From positions 1-64,000 of the forward strand of contig NZ_KQ954304.1 in the NCBI RefSeq assembly GCF_001519055.1: 64,000 nucleotides of DNA, written 5' to 3'. Source of the stretch: Novosphingobium sp. Fuku2-ISO-50 (GTDB lineage Bacteria; Pseudomonadota; Alphaproteobacteria; Sphingomonadales; Sphingomonadaceae). A program made the position numbers and the translations under genes. Below are positions 22,797-30,745 of this stretch, one piece after another (within the stretch, counting starts at the first letter, position 1; every line of letters begins with the position of its first letter). The notes beneath the pieces were generated by a model. The model had not been told where the DNA came from, made no database searches, and was given only the letters and a program-made list of their open reading frames with translations.

Positions 22797-25700
22797 ATGC
22801 TGTCCGTCGCATCGGTGCGGTCAGCCGGCGGGGCTGCCTCCTACTTCGCCAAGGACGACTATTACACTGGCGAGCATTCCAGCGAGGTAAGCGTCTGGGG
22901 CGGCCAAGGCGCGACCGAACTAGGGCTTGCCGGTGAGGTCGACAAGCAGGCTTTTGAAAACGTGCTCAACGGCAGGCTACCTAGCGGTGAGCAGGTTGGG
23001 GATCCCGAGCGGCGTCGCGCGGGCATGGATCTCACCTTTTCCATGCCCAAATCTGCCAGTGTGCTGGCCTATGTGGCGGGAGATGAGCGCTTGCTCGCCG
23101 CTCACATGCAGGCGGTCCGCCAGACCATGGGCTGGGTCGAGAAGAACTTTGCCGAAGGGCGGGTCTACACCGACAACCCGAAGGGCGATCCCATTCGCAC
23201 CGGCAACCTCACCTACGCGATCTTCCAGCACGACACGAGCCGCAAGCTTGATCCGCAAGCCCATCTCCATGTCGTCATTGCCAACCTGACCAAAGTGGGG
23301 GAGCGCTGGCAGGCGCTCCATAACGACCAACTCTGGAAGAACAATTCGATTATCGGCAGTGTCTATCATGCGGCGCTGCGCGCACAGGTCGAGGAACTCG
23401 GCTACCGCACAGAACTCACCGGCAAGCATGGTCAGTTCGAAATCGAGGGCGTGCCCGCGCCGGTCCTGCGGGAATTCAGTCAGCGCCGCGAGGAGGTGCT
23501 CGCAAAATCTGCCGAAATCGGCATCGCCACCCCGCAGGGTCGCGATGCGGTCGTGGTCCGCACCAGAGACGCCAAGGTCAACCTTGAAGACCGTGGTGTC
23601 CTTCGCGCGGAGTGGGGGGAGCGTGCTGCAGGGCTGGGTTTTGATGGTCGCTCGCTCGTGGCTGAGGCAGAGGCGCGGGCAGGAGAGGCGTCCAAGGGCA
23701 TGGATGGGCATCTTGGCGTGCGGCAGATCGGCGCCATGGTGGCAGGCTGGGCCGAGCGTCTGTCTGAGTGGTTGGGCCCCGGCGATCCCCTGATGACCAG
23801 CGGTGTTGGCCGTCTTGGCATGTCGGCTGCCCAGGTCGGTACAGAAATGGCGGTCGCATCGGCCATCAGGATCCTTGGCCAGCGCGAGGCTGCCTTTCCG
23901 ATCCATGAAGTATCCCGCACGGCGCTGGACCTCGGCATCAAAGGGGTGACCATCGAGGCGGTGGAGTCGCGCGTCCAGCAGTTGGCGGACAAAGGCCAGC
24001 TTGTGTTGGGCAAGTCCGGTCGAAGCGACAATACAATTACCCATGTCACCACGCCCGAGCACATCGCCGAAGAACGGTGGCTGCTGGCCGGGATTGATGC
24101 AGGGCGCGGGAGCATTCTGCCGATCATGGCGCCAGATCGCGCGGCACTTCGCTTGCAGGCCAAGGCAGGGGAACGCCCGCTGGGACAAGAGCAGTTGGAT
24201 GCAGCCATTCTCGCTGTATCGAGCCGCGATCGAGTGGTCGTGATCCAGGGGGTCGCGGGGGCCGGCAAGACCACGCTGATTTCTGCGATGGCACAGGCCC
24301 TTGCGGAAGATGGCAAGCAGGTGTTGGGCCTCGCACAGGCCAACAAGATGGTCGAAATGCTGAAGGACGAGGCCGGCATTCCGGCCCAGACCTTGTCGTC
24401 CTTCGTGCATGAGCATTTGCACGGCGCCTTGGCGGGCAAGGGGGAGGCCTTCGATGCCTCGAAAGTAGCCTTGCAGGACAAGGTTCTCGTTCTCGACGAA
24501 GCCTCGCTTGTCGCCAACAAACAGATGAACGACCTCGTGACCATCGCCAACAGACTGGGCGTAAGCCGTCTCGTGATGATCGGGGATCGCGCGCAGTTGC
24601 AGCCCATCGACGCTGGCAAGGCCTTCAGTCTGGTGCAGGCCCATGACCCGGCCATGGCGCGGATGGATGTCAGCCTGCGCCAACGCACAGAGCATATGAA
24701 GGCGGTCGCGGCGCTGACCAGGACAGGGCACTACAGCGCTGCCTTTCGCGTGCTGGGCGGACGGGTGGTGAGTTCTGGCGCTGATTTTCGCGAGGCGGCA
24801 GCGCGCAAATGGCTGGAATTGTCGGCCGATGATCGCAGTCGAACCGCGCTCTATGCCTCGGGCCGCGAGACCCGCGCTTTCCTCAACGACGTTGTTCAGG
24901 CCGGGCTCAAGGCTGAGGGAACGTTGCGGGGCGATGGACTGGCCCTGGCACGTGTCGAGAACGTCAATGTTACCCGCGAAGAGTTGCGATATGCGCAGAC
25001 CTACCGGACCGGGCAGCTTTTGGAGGTTCACGGCGATGCGAAGCCCGGCGGCCTTGAGCGCGGGCATTACCGGATCGTCGACGTTACCAAGACAGGGCGT
25101 GTGGTTCTGCGTGACGAGGATGGACGGCGACACAGTTTTCGCCCGGATCGCCTCGATCCCAATGACAAGCGAGATACGCTGACCCTGTCGGTGCGCGAGA
25201 CGATCCGCGTGCATGAAGGCGAGCGCATCCGCTGGACCGCCAATGACAAGGCACGCGGCCTGTTCAATTCGGCTGAAGCCGAGATCGTCAGCATCACACG
25301 TGAGGGTGTGGAGGTGCGGACAAGTGAAGGTGTGAACATGTTGCTGGCGCACGGCGACAAGATGCTCTCACGCCTAGGTCTCGCCTACGCGATCAATATG
25401 CATCAGGCACAAGGCATGACCACCGACTACGGCATCGGGGTCATGCATTCCGCCGAAAGGCAATTGTCCAACCAGCGCCTGACCCACGTGATGGCCACCC
25501 GCGTGCGCGATGACATTACCATCTACACCAATGATCGTGACCAGTTGCTCCGGGCGATCGAGGCCAACGCCGGGGATAAGGCCAGCGCGCTCGAACACAT
25601 CGGTGAAAAGGCTGTTGATGTTCAAGTCTCCCCATCTGGTGGAGCTAAGGAAGCGCGTGTCTCCGCCAGACCGGTCGATCGCGCCAATCCTTTTGCCATC

Positions 25701-25799
25701 GATGGGGTCTCCTTGCGCGTCGAACCCGAAAAGCACGGGTCCGCTCCCAAGCCTCAACTCACTCATCTCCCTGAAAAAACTATCGAACTCGGATTGTGA
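22797..25799 (+). CDS. traI: MobF-family conjugative relaxase-helicase
   Basis: 1000-aa relaxase that nicks oriT, stays bound to the 5' end and unwinds the DNA. The N-terminal TrwC domain has the catalytic tyrosine region SYFAKDDYYTGE (residues about 15-26), FSMPKSASVL and the histidine triad in FQHDTSR...AHLHVVIAN. The C-terminal half is a RecD-like helicase with Walker A (GVAGAGKTTL, about residue 485), Walker B (VLVLDEASLV), then IGDRAQLQP and the final INMHQAQGMT motif. It is shorter than F TraI (about 1756 aa) and close to TrwC size, so it lacks the second helicase-like domain. The stop overlaps the start of the sigma-like gene (GTGA). Confidence 0.96.
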   Translation: MLSVASVRSAGGAASYFAKDDYYTGEHSSEVSVWGGQGATELGLAGEVDKQAFENVLNGRLPSGEQVGDPERRRAGMDLTFSMPKSASVLAYVAGDERLLAAHMQAVRQTMGWVEKNFAEGRVYTDNPKGDPIRTGNLTYAIFQHDTSRKLDPQAHLHVVIANLTKVGERWQALHNDQLWKNNSIIGSVYHAALRAQVEELGYRTELTGKHGQFEIEGVPAPVLREFSQRREEVLAKSAEIGIATPQGRDAVVVRTRDAKVNLEDRGVLRAEWGERAAGLGFDGRSLVAEAEARAGEASKGMDGHLGVRQIGAMVAGWAERLSEWLGPGDPLMTSGVGRLGMSAAQVGTEMAVASAIRILGQREAAFPIHEVSRTALDLGIKGVTIEAVESRVQQLADKGQLVLGKSGRSDNTITHVTTPEHIAEERWLLAGIDAGRGSILPIMAPDRAALRLQAKAGERPLGQEQLDAAILAVSSRDRVVVIQGVAGAGKTTLISAMAQALAEDGKQVLGLAQANKMVEMLKDEAGIPAQTLSSFVHEHLHGALAGKGEAFDASKVALQDKVLVLDEASLVANKQMNDLVTIANRLGVSRLVMIGDRAQLQPIDAGKAFSLVQAHDPAMARMDVSLRQRTEHMKAVAALTRTGHYSAAFRVLGGRVVSSGADFREAAARKWLELSADDRSRTALYASGRETRAFLNDVVQAGLKAEGTLRGDGLALARVENVNVTREELRYAQTYRTGQLLEVHGDAKPGGLERGHYRIVDVTKTGRVVLRDEDGRRHSFRPDRLDPNDKRDTLTLSVRETIRVHEGERIRWTANDKARGLFNSAEAEIVSITREGVEVRTSEGVNMLLAHGDKMLSRLGLAYAINMHQAQGMTTDYGIGVMHSAERQLSNQRLTHVMATRVRDDITIYTNDRDQLLRAIEANAGDKASALEHIGEKAVDVQVSPSGGAKEARVSARPVDRANPFAIDGVSLRVEPEKHGSAPKPQLTHLPEKTIELGL

Positions 25800-26689
25800 G
25801 CTCCATGATGAAACACACGGCCAAAAAGGGGCATCATCAGCCTGGAAATGCGCCAGAAGGTACCGGCACCACACCTTCAAATGTCAAGCGACCACCGCGC
25901 CCCACGCCGCCTAGATCTGCCCGTCCGTCGAAAACGGAGAGCACCAGCGTCTTCGTTACAACAGCATTTGAGTCCGTGCTTTCGTTGTACGAAGTGGAGG
26001 ATTTTCCCGAAATCGAGAATATGGAGGAGCAGATTTCTGACAAGGATTGTATCCGGAAATTCCTAGCCCGGCTGACCATAAAGGAAGAGCTGGTCATTCG
26101 CCTGCGATATGGGCTTGGGGATCATCCGCCCGAAACCTGCAAGGAAATCGGGGAGCAATTCGGGCTGAGCGCCAACAGAATATCGCAGATTGAAAAGAAG
26201 GCTTTACGCAGGTTGCGATATTTCGCGATGACGCAGCCGCTGCGGTTGCCGCGTTCGGACCTTGACCGTTTGTGCGGCAGGAAGAAGCCTCGGGAGTATG
26301 TCGTCCCTGATAAGCCGGCAAAATTTGAGTCCTCCGATGGTTTCGAAGCGGAGATGGAACATGCGGTTCCCTCGCCATCGCCGCGATCGCGCAAACGGCC
26401 GCCGCGCTCGTTGAAGGCAGAGTGGCAATTCGAGCCTTGCAGAAAGCCGCAACATCAAGGGGCGCTCGGCCATCTGCGGCCTTGGCCGCTTCGCATTGCC
26501 TTGTTGGTCGGCTGTTACGCGCCCTTCGCGATCTTGGACCTCATCCTTGTATCGGAGACCGCGCGGACGTTGCTGGCAGCTGTGGTTGGGAAATGGGTGA
26601 CCGCCACACTGGTGATAGTGGCCTGTTATCTCGTCATCGTCCCCGCGGCATTGTTTGAGGACTTTGTCTATCGGGGCAGAAGTGCTTGA
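25796..26689 (+). CDS. Sigma-70 region 4 domain protein with two C-terminal membrane spans
   Basis: 297-aa protein with an unusual make-up. Residues about 85-142 are a clear sigma-70 region 4: LTIKEELVIRLRYGLG, then CKEIGEQFGLSANRISQIEKKALRRLRY, the helix-turn-helix that reads -35 elements in RpoD. Regions 1-3 are absent. After a basic, proline-rich linker come two hydrophobic helices (residues about 232-253 and 260-286). It could be a membrane-tethered regulator of transfer genes, or a DNA-binding protein that borrowed the fold. The GTG at 25796 overlaps the relaxase stop; an ATG at 25805 is an alternative. It ends the traD-traI operon before a terminator-like hairpin. Confidence 0.8.
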   Translation: MSSMMKHTAKKGHHQPGNAPEGTGTTPSNVKRPPRPTPPRSARPSKTESTSVFVTTAFESVLSLYEVEDFPEIENMEEQISDKDCIRKFLARLTIKEELVIRLRYGLGDHPPETCKEIGEQFGLSANRISQIEKKALRRLRYFAMTQPLRLPRSDLDRLCGRKKPREYVVPDKPAKFESSDGFEAEMEHAVPSPSPRSRKRPPRSLKAEWQFEPCRKPQHQGALGHLRPWPLRIALLVGCYAPFAILDLILVSETARTLLAAVVGKWVTATLVIVACYLVIVPAALFEDFVYRGRSA

Positions 26690-26755
26690 ACATGCTGGCT
26701 CATAATGTGCATTCAGGTTGCTCTGATTTACTAATTATCATGACCCATTTTTGGA

Positions 26756-26793
26756 GCTGAGCGGCTTTTTTTAGATCAAGAAAACCGCTCAGC
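26756..26793. terminator. Bidirectional terminator-like hairpin between convergent genes
   Basis: GCTGAGCGG (26756-26764) pairs with CCGCTCAGC (26785-26793). The stem can extend with TTTT/AAAA inside, leaving a run of seven T in the loop arm. It lies between the end of the sigma-like gene and the end of the GIY-YIG gene and marks the left edge of the defence island. Confidence 0.7.
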
Positions 26794-26811
26794 GCAAATG
26801 TGAGCAAGTGT

Positions 26812-28008
26812 TCATTCGGTCGTAGGTACGAACCGGGCCTGTGTTGGTTCGTACCTGTATCGCGTGACAGATCCATCGCTGATCTTTGCTATCAGGTCGT
26901 CGATGGCCTGAAACGGGATCAAGAACCATTCTCGTGGCTGAACGGTTCTGCCGAAGCGATCGCCAGCGGCCAGATCGAGCCGGGCAGCCGCCAGGGCCTT
27001 ATGGATCAGGCCCTCCATCTTGCTGCGGTTGATGTTGAAGAGCTGGTATTCGGCGACAACCTCGACATCAGCCAGCAGGAAGGTCGGGTCATTCCGGGCA
27101 TTGGCAACACGATGGGCAACACTCTGGCCGGTCACGCCGATCTTGTGGATCAGTTCCCGGTGCTCGGCGACATAGGGATGGGCCGACTTGCTGCGCAGGA
27201 CGTAAATCGTCCCGCTGGCCAGATCGTCAGGTTCAGCAACATCGCCAAACAGCGGGCCTGCGCTCAGGTCTGTGATACGCCGAGCAGTCTCATCGCGATA
27301 GAGCGCCTTTTGGAACGACCGGGCCAGCATCGTGACCTCGGTGCCATTGTCATAGATGACGCGCACGCGCCGATCTTTGCGTTCGTAATCCGTAACAAAT
27401 TCATCGGATGTATCGGCGATCATGGCCATCTGCCCGGCCACAATGAAAAGCTTGCCAGGATGGACCTCGGCAAGGGTGACCTCGGTCTGGTCGATCACCT
27501 TGGCCTGTCGCGCGCCCCTTGTCATTTCGGCTTGCACACGCTCGAATTGGGGCTTGAAGCTCTCGAAATCTTCGCACTTTTCGCGATTGGCTATTTCCTC
27601 GGCAGCCCGCTTTTCCGCGCGGGGAGCCACATGGCGCAATTTGGTGATGTCGTCGGGCGCTCCCGGCGCAATACCGAGCTCGGCAAGCAGGGCATCATCC
27701 CCTAGTTCCTCCGGAGCTACAGACGCCTGACGAGTGGCATCCAGCAGGCCATCATGGTCAATGCTGGCCAGCAATTCACGGGCTTCAAGCAGGCTGCGTA
27801 ACCGTTCAAGGCGAACAGCATAGAGGCGCTCGAAGATATCCCGATCATCACCATGGCGCGGCAGATGTCCATGCTCGGCCACAAAGCGCTGGATGTCCTC
27901 AAAGCCAGCAATGATCCGCTCCTGAAGCGGCGTCAGTGCGCGCTTGGGTTCAGGTGCCGTCTCGACGCCGAGTTCGGCCAACAGTTCAAGATCGCTCAGT
28001 TCAGCCAT
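26812..28008 (-). CDS. GIY-YIG (T5orf172/DUF4357-like) nuclease-domain protein
   Basis: 398-aa protein. The C-terminal part (about 262-350) is a GIY-YIG nuclease of T5orf172 type: GTIYVLRS (266-273), HKIGVTGQSVAHRV (288-301, with conserved arginine R300) and the metal-binding glutamate E332 in SKMEGLIHKAL. The N-terminal 250 residues are helical and unassigned and probably mediate interactions with the helicase. The start ATG at 28008 overlaps the helicase gene by 8 bp, so the two are coupled. The likely job is nuclease subunit of a restriction-like complex with the upstream methyltransferase and helicase. Confidence 0.85.
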   Translation of the reverse strand: MAELSDLELLAELGVETAPEPKRALTPLQERIIAGFEDIQRFVAEHGHLPRHGDDRDIFERLYAVRLERLRSLLEARELLASIDHDGLLDATRQASVAPEELGDDALLAELGIAPGAPDDITKLRHVAPRAEKRAAEEIANREKCEDFESFKPQFERVQAEMTRGARQAKVIDQTEVTLAEVHPGKLFIVAGQMAMIADTSDEFVTDYERKDRRVRVIYDNGTEVTMLARSFQKALYRDETARRITDLSAGPLFGDVAEPDDLASGTIYVLRSKSAHPYVAEHRELIHKIGVTGQSVAHRVANARNDPTFLLADVEVVAEYQLFNINRSKMEGLIHKALAAARLDLAAGDRFGRTVQPREWFLIPFQAIDDLIAKISDGSVTRYRYEPTQARFVPTTE

Positions 28009-30067
28009 CGGCCGCTGCCTTTGCCGCATGGCGTTGCAGGAACGCGATGCCTTCGGCCATCTTGCGCTCCCAGGCGTCCTGAGAGGTCAGCGAGGGCAGG
28101 CGCCCTCGCTCACGCTTGAATTCCAGCGCGCGTTCGGCCAGCATTCTTGCGTCTTCATAGGTCAGCTTTTCTTTCTTGGCGTTAATGATCGCCTGCACCT
28201 GAATCAGGGTCTTTTCATCCATCGCCTTGGCCAGCACGGCATAGGTCGCGTCGAAGGGATTCACCCGATCGATCAGGTCGATGTCGAGATCGGTGACGCT
28301 CAGGGCAAATTTGCGCACGCCATCAATGAAGGCTGTGCTGCCCGTAAATTCCCCATCGACCACATCGCCGACCATGGCAGCTTTGGCCTGCTGGGTCAGG
28401 GTTAGGGCGGCAATGGCGTGCTGACGAACCGCCTCCTGATCTTCATCACTCAATTCAGGAAACTTTTCGCGGATGATCTTGCCCATTTTCAGCTGGGTCA
28501 GTTCTTCGGGCACCACCTCGGTGTCGAACATTCCGCGCTCAAGAATGGATTTGTCCTGCACAAAGCTGGCGATCACTTCGTTCAGATCCTCGCGGCAGAT
28601 TCGCGTCGCTTCGATGCTGGTTGGCAGCTTGAGGCCCTTGATCTCGAAATGCATCTGGCCTTGGGCGTTGACGCCGATGTTCGTGGCGCCCTCCTGGTAG
28701 CCATCGGGGCCATATTCAAAGCCGGGCTTGGGGCCAGCATCCTTGGGCGTGAACTCGAAACGGGGCGCCAGAACCTGTTCCATCAGCAGGCTGGCAGCAA
28801 TGGCCTTGAGATAATCGTTGATCGCGTCCACCACCAGCGGATCGTCCGCAGCCGGTTCCGCGATCAGATTGGTGAAGCGCGCCCGCGTCTTGCCTGGTGC
28901 ATCGCGGGTGGCCCGGCCGATGATCTGGATGATTTCGGTAAGGCTGGAGCGATAGCCGACGGTCAACGCATGCTCGCACCAGATCCAGTCGAAGCCTTCT
29001 TTTGCCATGCCCAGCGCGATGATCACGTCGACAAAGTCCCGGTCGCTGCGCGCAGCGGCGGATTTCAGCGAGGCGACCACGCGGTCGCGCTTGGAGGCAT
29101 CGTCATCGACCAGATCGGCCACGCGGATCGTCGCACCACCCGCAGTTTTGAGCAAGTGGAAGCCTGTCTCCGGATCGACACCCTGCCATTCGCCGAGGTG
29201 CCCCATGATGTCCTCAGATTCGCGATGCTTGTCCTTCAGGCTTTCGCGCGAATTGACAGAGGGGATATGGACGATTGTCTTTACGGTCGGATCCAGCAGC
29301 GCCGAGATCTTGTCAGTGTATGGGCCGGTGTAGAAGCTGTAGCCGATGTCCAGCACCTTGAGATACTGGTAGCCGTTGAGCTGCTCGTAATAGGTGTAGG
29401 TGACAGGCTCGAACTTGGCCTCGTCATCGGGCGCTAGCACAGGGATCGCATCGCCGCGGAAATAGCTGCCGGTCATGGCCACGATATGGGCCTTGTCGCG
29501 AGCAATCAGTTGGGCAAGCTGCGCCCCCAGGCGGTTGCCCGCGTCGGCCGAGACATGGTGGAATTCGTCGATGGCGACGAGCGCATTGTCGAAAGCCTCG
29601 ACACCCAACTCGTCAAAGGCAAAGCGGAAGGTGGCATGCGTGCAGACCAGCACTCGGGCGTCGCTGGCCAAAAACTCGCCGACCGCCTTCACCTTCGATT
29701 TGGCCACCTTGGGGTCATCGGCACCCGGCGCGTTGCACAGGTTCCACTGCGGCGCGACTTCCCAATCGGCCCAGAAGCCATGTTTGCTCAGCGGCTCGCT
29801 GTTGAAGCTGGCCCCGATCGAGCGTTCCGGCACACAGACGATGGCCTTCTTCACCCCCTGGTTGGTCAGCTTGTCCAGCGCGATGAACATCAATGCCCGC
29901 GACTTGCCCGAGGCAGGCGGCGATTTGATCAGCAGATATTGCTCGCCGCGCTTGTCAAAGGCGCGGGACTGCATCTCGCGCATGCCCAGTTCATTCGGCT
30001 TGGCGCTGGCGCCGGTGCCGGCGGGGCGGAATGTCACGGTGGGGATGATGTCGGCATTCTGGGTCAT
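28001..30067 (-). CDS. DEAH-type superfamily 2 helicase of a restriction-like operon
   Basis: 688-aa helicase. Motif I is SPPASGKSRAL (about 49-59), motif II is IDEFHH (DEFH, 167-170), motif III region VAMTGSYFRG and motif VI IIQIIGRATRDAPGKTRARF, giving two RecA folds in the first about 430 residues. The C-terminal about 250 residues are helical and unassigned. ATP-dependent translocases like this drive type I and III restriction and many defence systems. Its ATG overlaps the stop of the yafQ-like toxin gene (ATGA, 30064-30067), and its own stop overlaps the GIY-YIG gene, so helicase production is tied to translation of the toxin. Confidence 0.9.
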   Translation of the reverse strand: MTQNADIIPTVTFRPAGTGASAKPNELGMREMQSRAFDKRGEQYLLIKSPPASGKSRALMFIALDKLTNQGVKKAIVCVPERSIGASFNSEPLSKHGFWADWEVAPQWNLCNAPGADDPKVAKSKVKAVGEFLASDARVLVCTHATFRFAFDELGVEAFDNALVAIDEFHHVSADAGNRLGAQLAQLIARDKAHIVAMTGSYFRGDAIPVLAPDDEAKFEPVTYTYYEQLNGYQYLKVLDIGYSFYTGPYTDKISALLDPTVKTIVHIPSVNSRESLKDKHRESEDIMGHLGEWQGVDPETGFHLLKTAGGATIRVADLVDDDASKRDRVVASLKSAAARSDRDFVDVIIALGMAKEGFDWIWCEHALTVGYRSSLTEIIQIIGRATRDAPGKTRARFTNLIAEPAADDPLVVDAINDYLKAIAASLLMEQVLAPRFEFTPKDAGPKPGFEYGPDGYQEGATNIGVNAQGQMHFEIKGLKLPTSIEATRICREDLNEVIASFVQDKSILERGMFDTEVVPEELTQLKMGKIIREKFPELSDEDQEAVRQHAIAALTLTQQAKAAMVGDVVDGEFTGSTAFIDGVRKFALSVTDLDIDLIDRVNPFDATYAVLAKAMDEKTLIQVQAIINAKKEKLTYEDARMLAERALEFKRERGRLPSLTSQDAWERKMAEGIAFLQRHAAKAAADG

Positions 30068-30384
30068 TTGAACAACTCGCTATGGGTTCCGGCGCGCACG
30101 AAGACGAGCGTGCCGCCCGGTCCCGCTGTGTCGTCCACTTCGTAGATCAGCAGGAAATCCCCACCGATGTGGCATTCTCTCGTGCCTGCCCATTCGCCTT
30201 TCAGCGCGTGGTCTCGCCACTCAGGAGGCAGCGGGGCGTCATTCGCGATCAGCAGCAGCATGGCCTCTTTGAGCTGGCGCATGTCGTAACGGCCAGATCG
30301 CGAGAGACGCTCCCAGTCTTTCCTGAATGCCTTGGCCAAATCGAACGTGCGCGGCAGCGTCGCAGCTTTATCCTTCTTTGCCAT
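30064..30384 (-). CDS. yafQ: YafQ-family mRNA-interferase toxin
   Basis: 106-aa RelE-superfamily toxin that cuts mRNA on the ribosome in E. coli YafQ. The residues matching YafQ catalytic positions are present: H59 (WRDHAL), H72 and D76 (ECHIGGDFLLIY), H101 (THSELF) and F105. The start at 30384 (MAKKDKAATL) lies within the end of the antitoxin gene (overlap 30368-30384). The toxin stop overlaps the helicase start (ATGA). The toxin is therefore in the same operon as the methylase, helicase and GIY-YIG genes, not a separate cassette. Confidence 0.9.
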   Translation of the reverse strand: MAKKDKAATLPRTFDLAKAFRKDWERLSRSGRYDMRQLKEAMLLLIANDAPLPPEWRDHALKGEWAGTRECHIGGDFLLIYEVDDTAGPGGTLVFVRAGTHSELFK

Positions 30385-30661
30385 CGAGTTCGGCAAACAT
30401 GGTATCAGGATCGGTAAAGCGGGCACGTCGCTGGGCGATGATGTCGCGTGCCTCGTCCAGCGCGGCGCGTGTTTTGGCGTTGGGCACCTTCAGCTCGAGC
30501 GGGAACGCCTGGTCGACCGCGATCCGGTGGAACAGCAGGCGCACGGCGTCAGACGCCGTCAGCCCCATGGCTGCCAGCGCTTCGGTGGCCTTGGCCTTCA
30601 GCTCATTGTCCATGCGGATATGCAGCATGGAGCTTTGAGACGGCACATGGGGTGCGTTCAT
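30368..30661 (-). CDS. dinJ: DinJ/RelB-family antitoxin
   Basis: 97-aa antitoxin with an N-terminal ribbon-helix-helix (SSMLHIRMDNELKAKATEALAAMGLTASDAVRLLFHRIA), the RelB/DinJ signature, and a C-terminal part that should wrap the toxin. Start at 30661 follows GGAG. A palindrome at 30673-30692, GTATCTC-N6-GAGATAC, sits just upstream and is the expected operator for the DinJ or DinJ-YafQ complex. The upstream methyltransferase gene ends 85 bp away, so this promoter also drives the helicase and GIY-YIG genes. Confidence 0.9.
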   Translation of the reverse strand: MNAPHVPSQSSMLHIRMDNELKAKATEALAAMGLTASDAVRLLFHRIAVDQAFPLELKVPNAKTRAALDEARDIIAQRRARFTDPDTMFAELDGKEG

Positions 30662-30672
30662 CGGGAACTCCT

Positions 30673-30692
30673 GTATCTCAAATGAGAGATAC
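30673..30692. promoter_or_regulatory. Operator palindrome of the DinJ/YafQ pair
   Basis: GTATCTC and GAGATAC are perfect inverted halves with a 6-base spacer, starting 12 bp upstream of the antitoxin ATG. RelB/DinJ complexes autoregulate through such sites. Because helicase and nuclease follow in the same operon, the site may control them too. Confidence 0.75.
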
Positions 30693-30745
30693 GCCAAAGG
30701 CGCCAAAAGTCAACCGAGCAGCCCTCATGCCGCTGCCCACTGTGG

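Noticed and set aside
22977..25352. Long open frame on the minus strand (about 791 codons) opposite the relaxase gene
   Set aside because: It is a GC-rich shadow of traI: it has no recognisable domains and the plus-strand relaxase motifs are complete.
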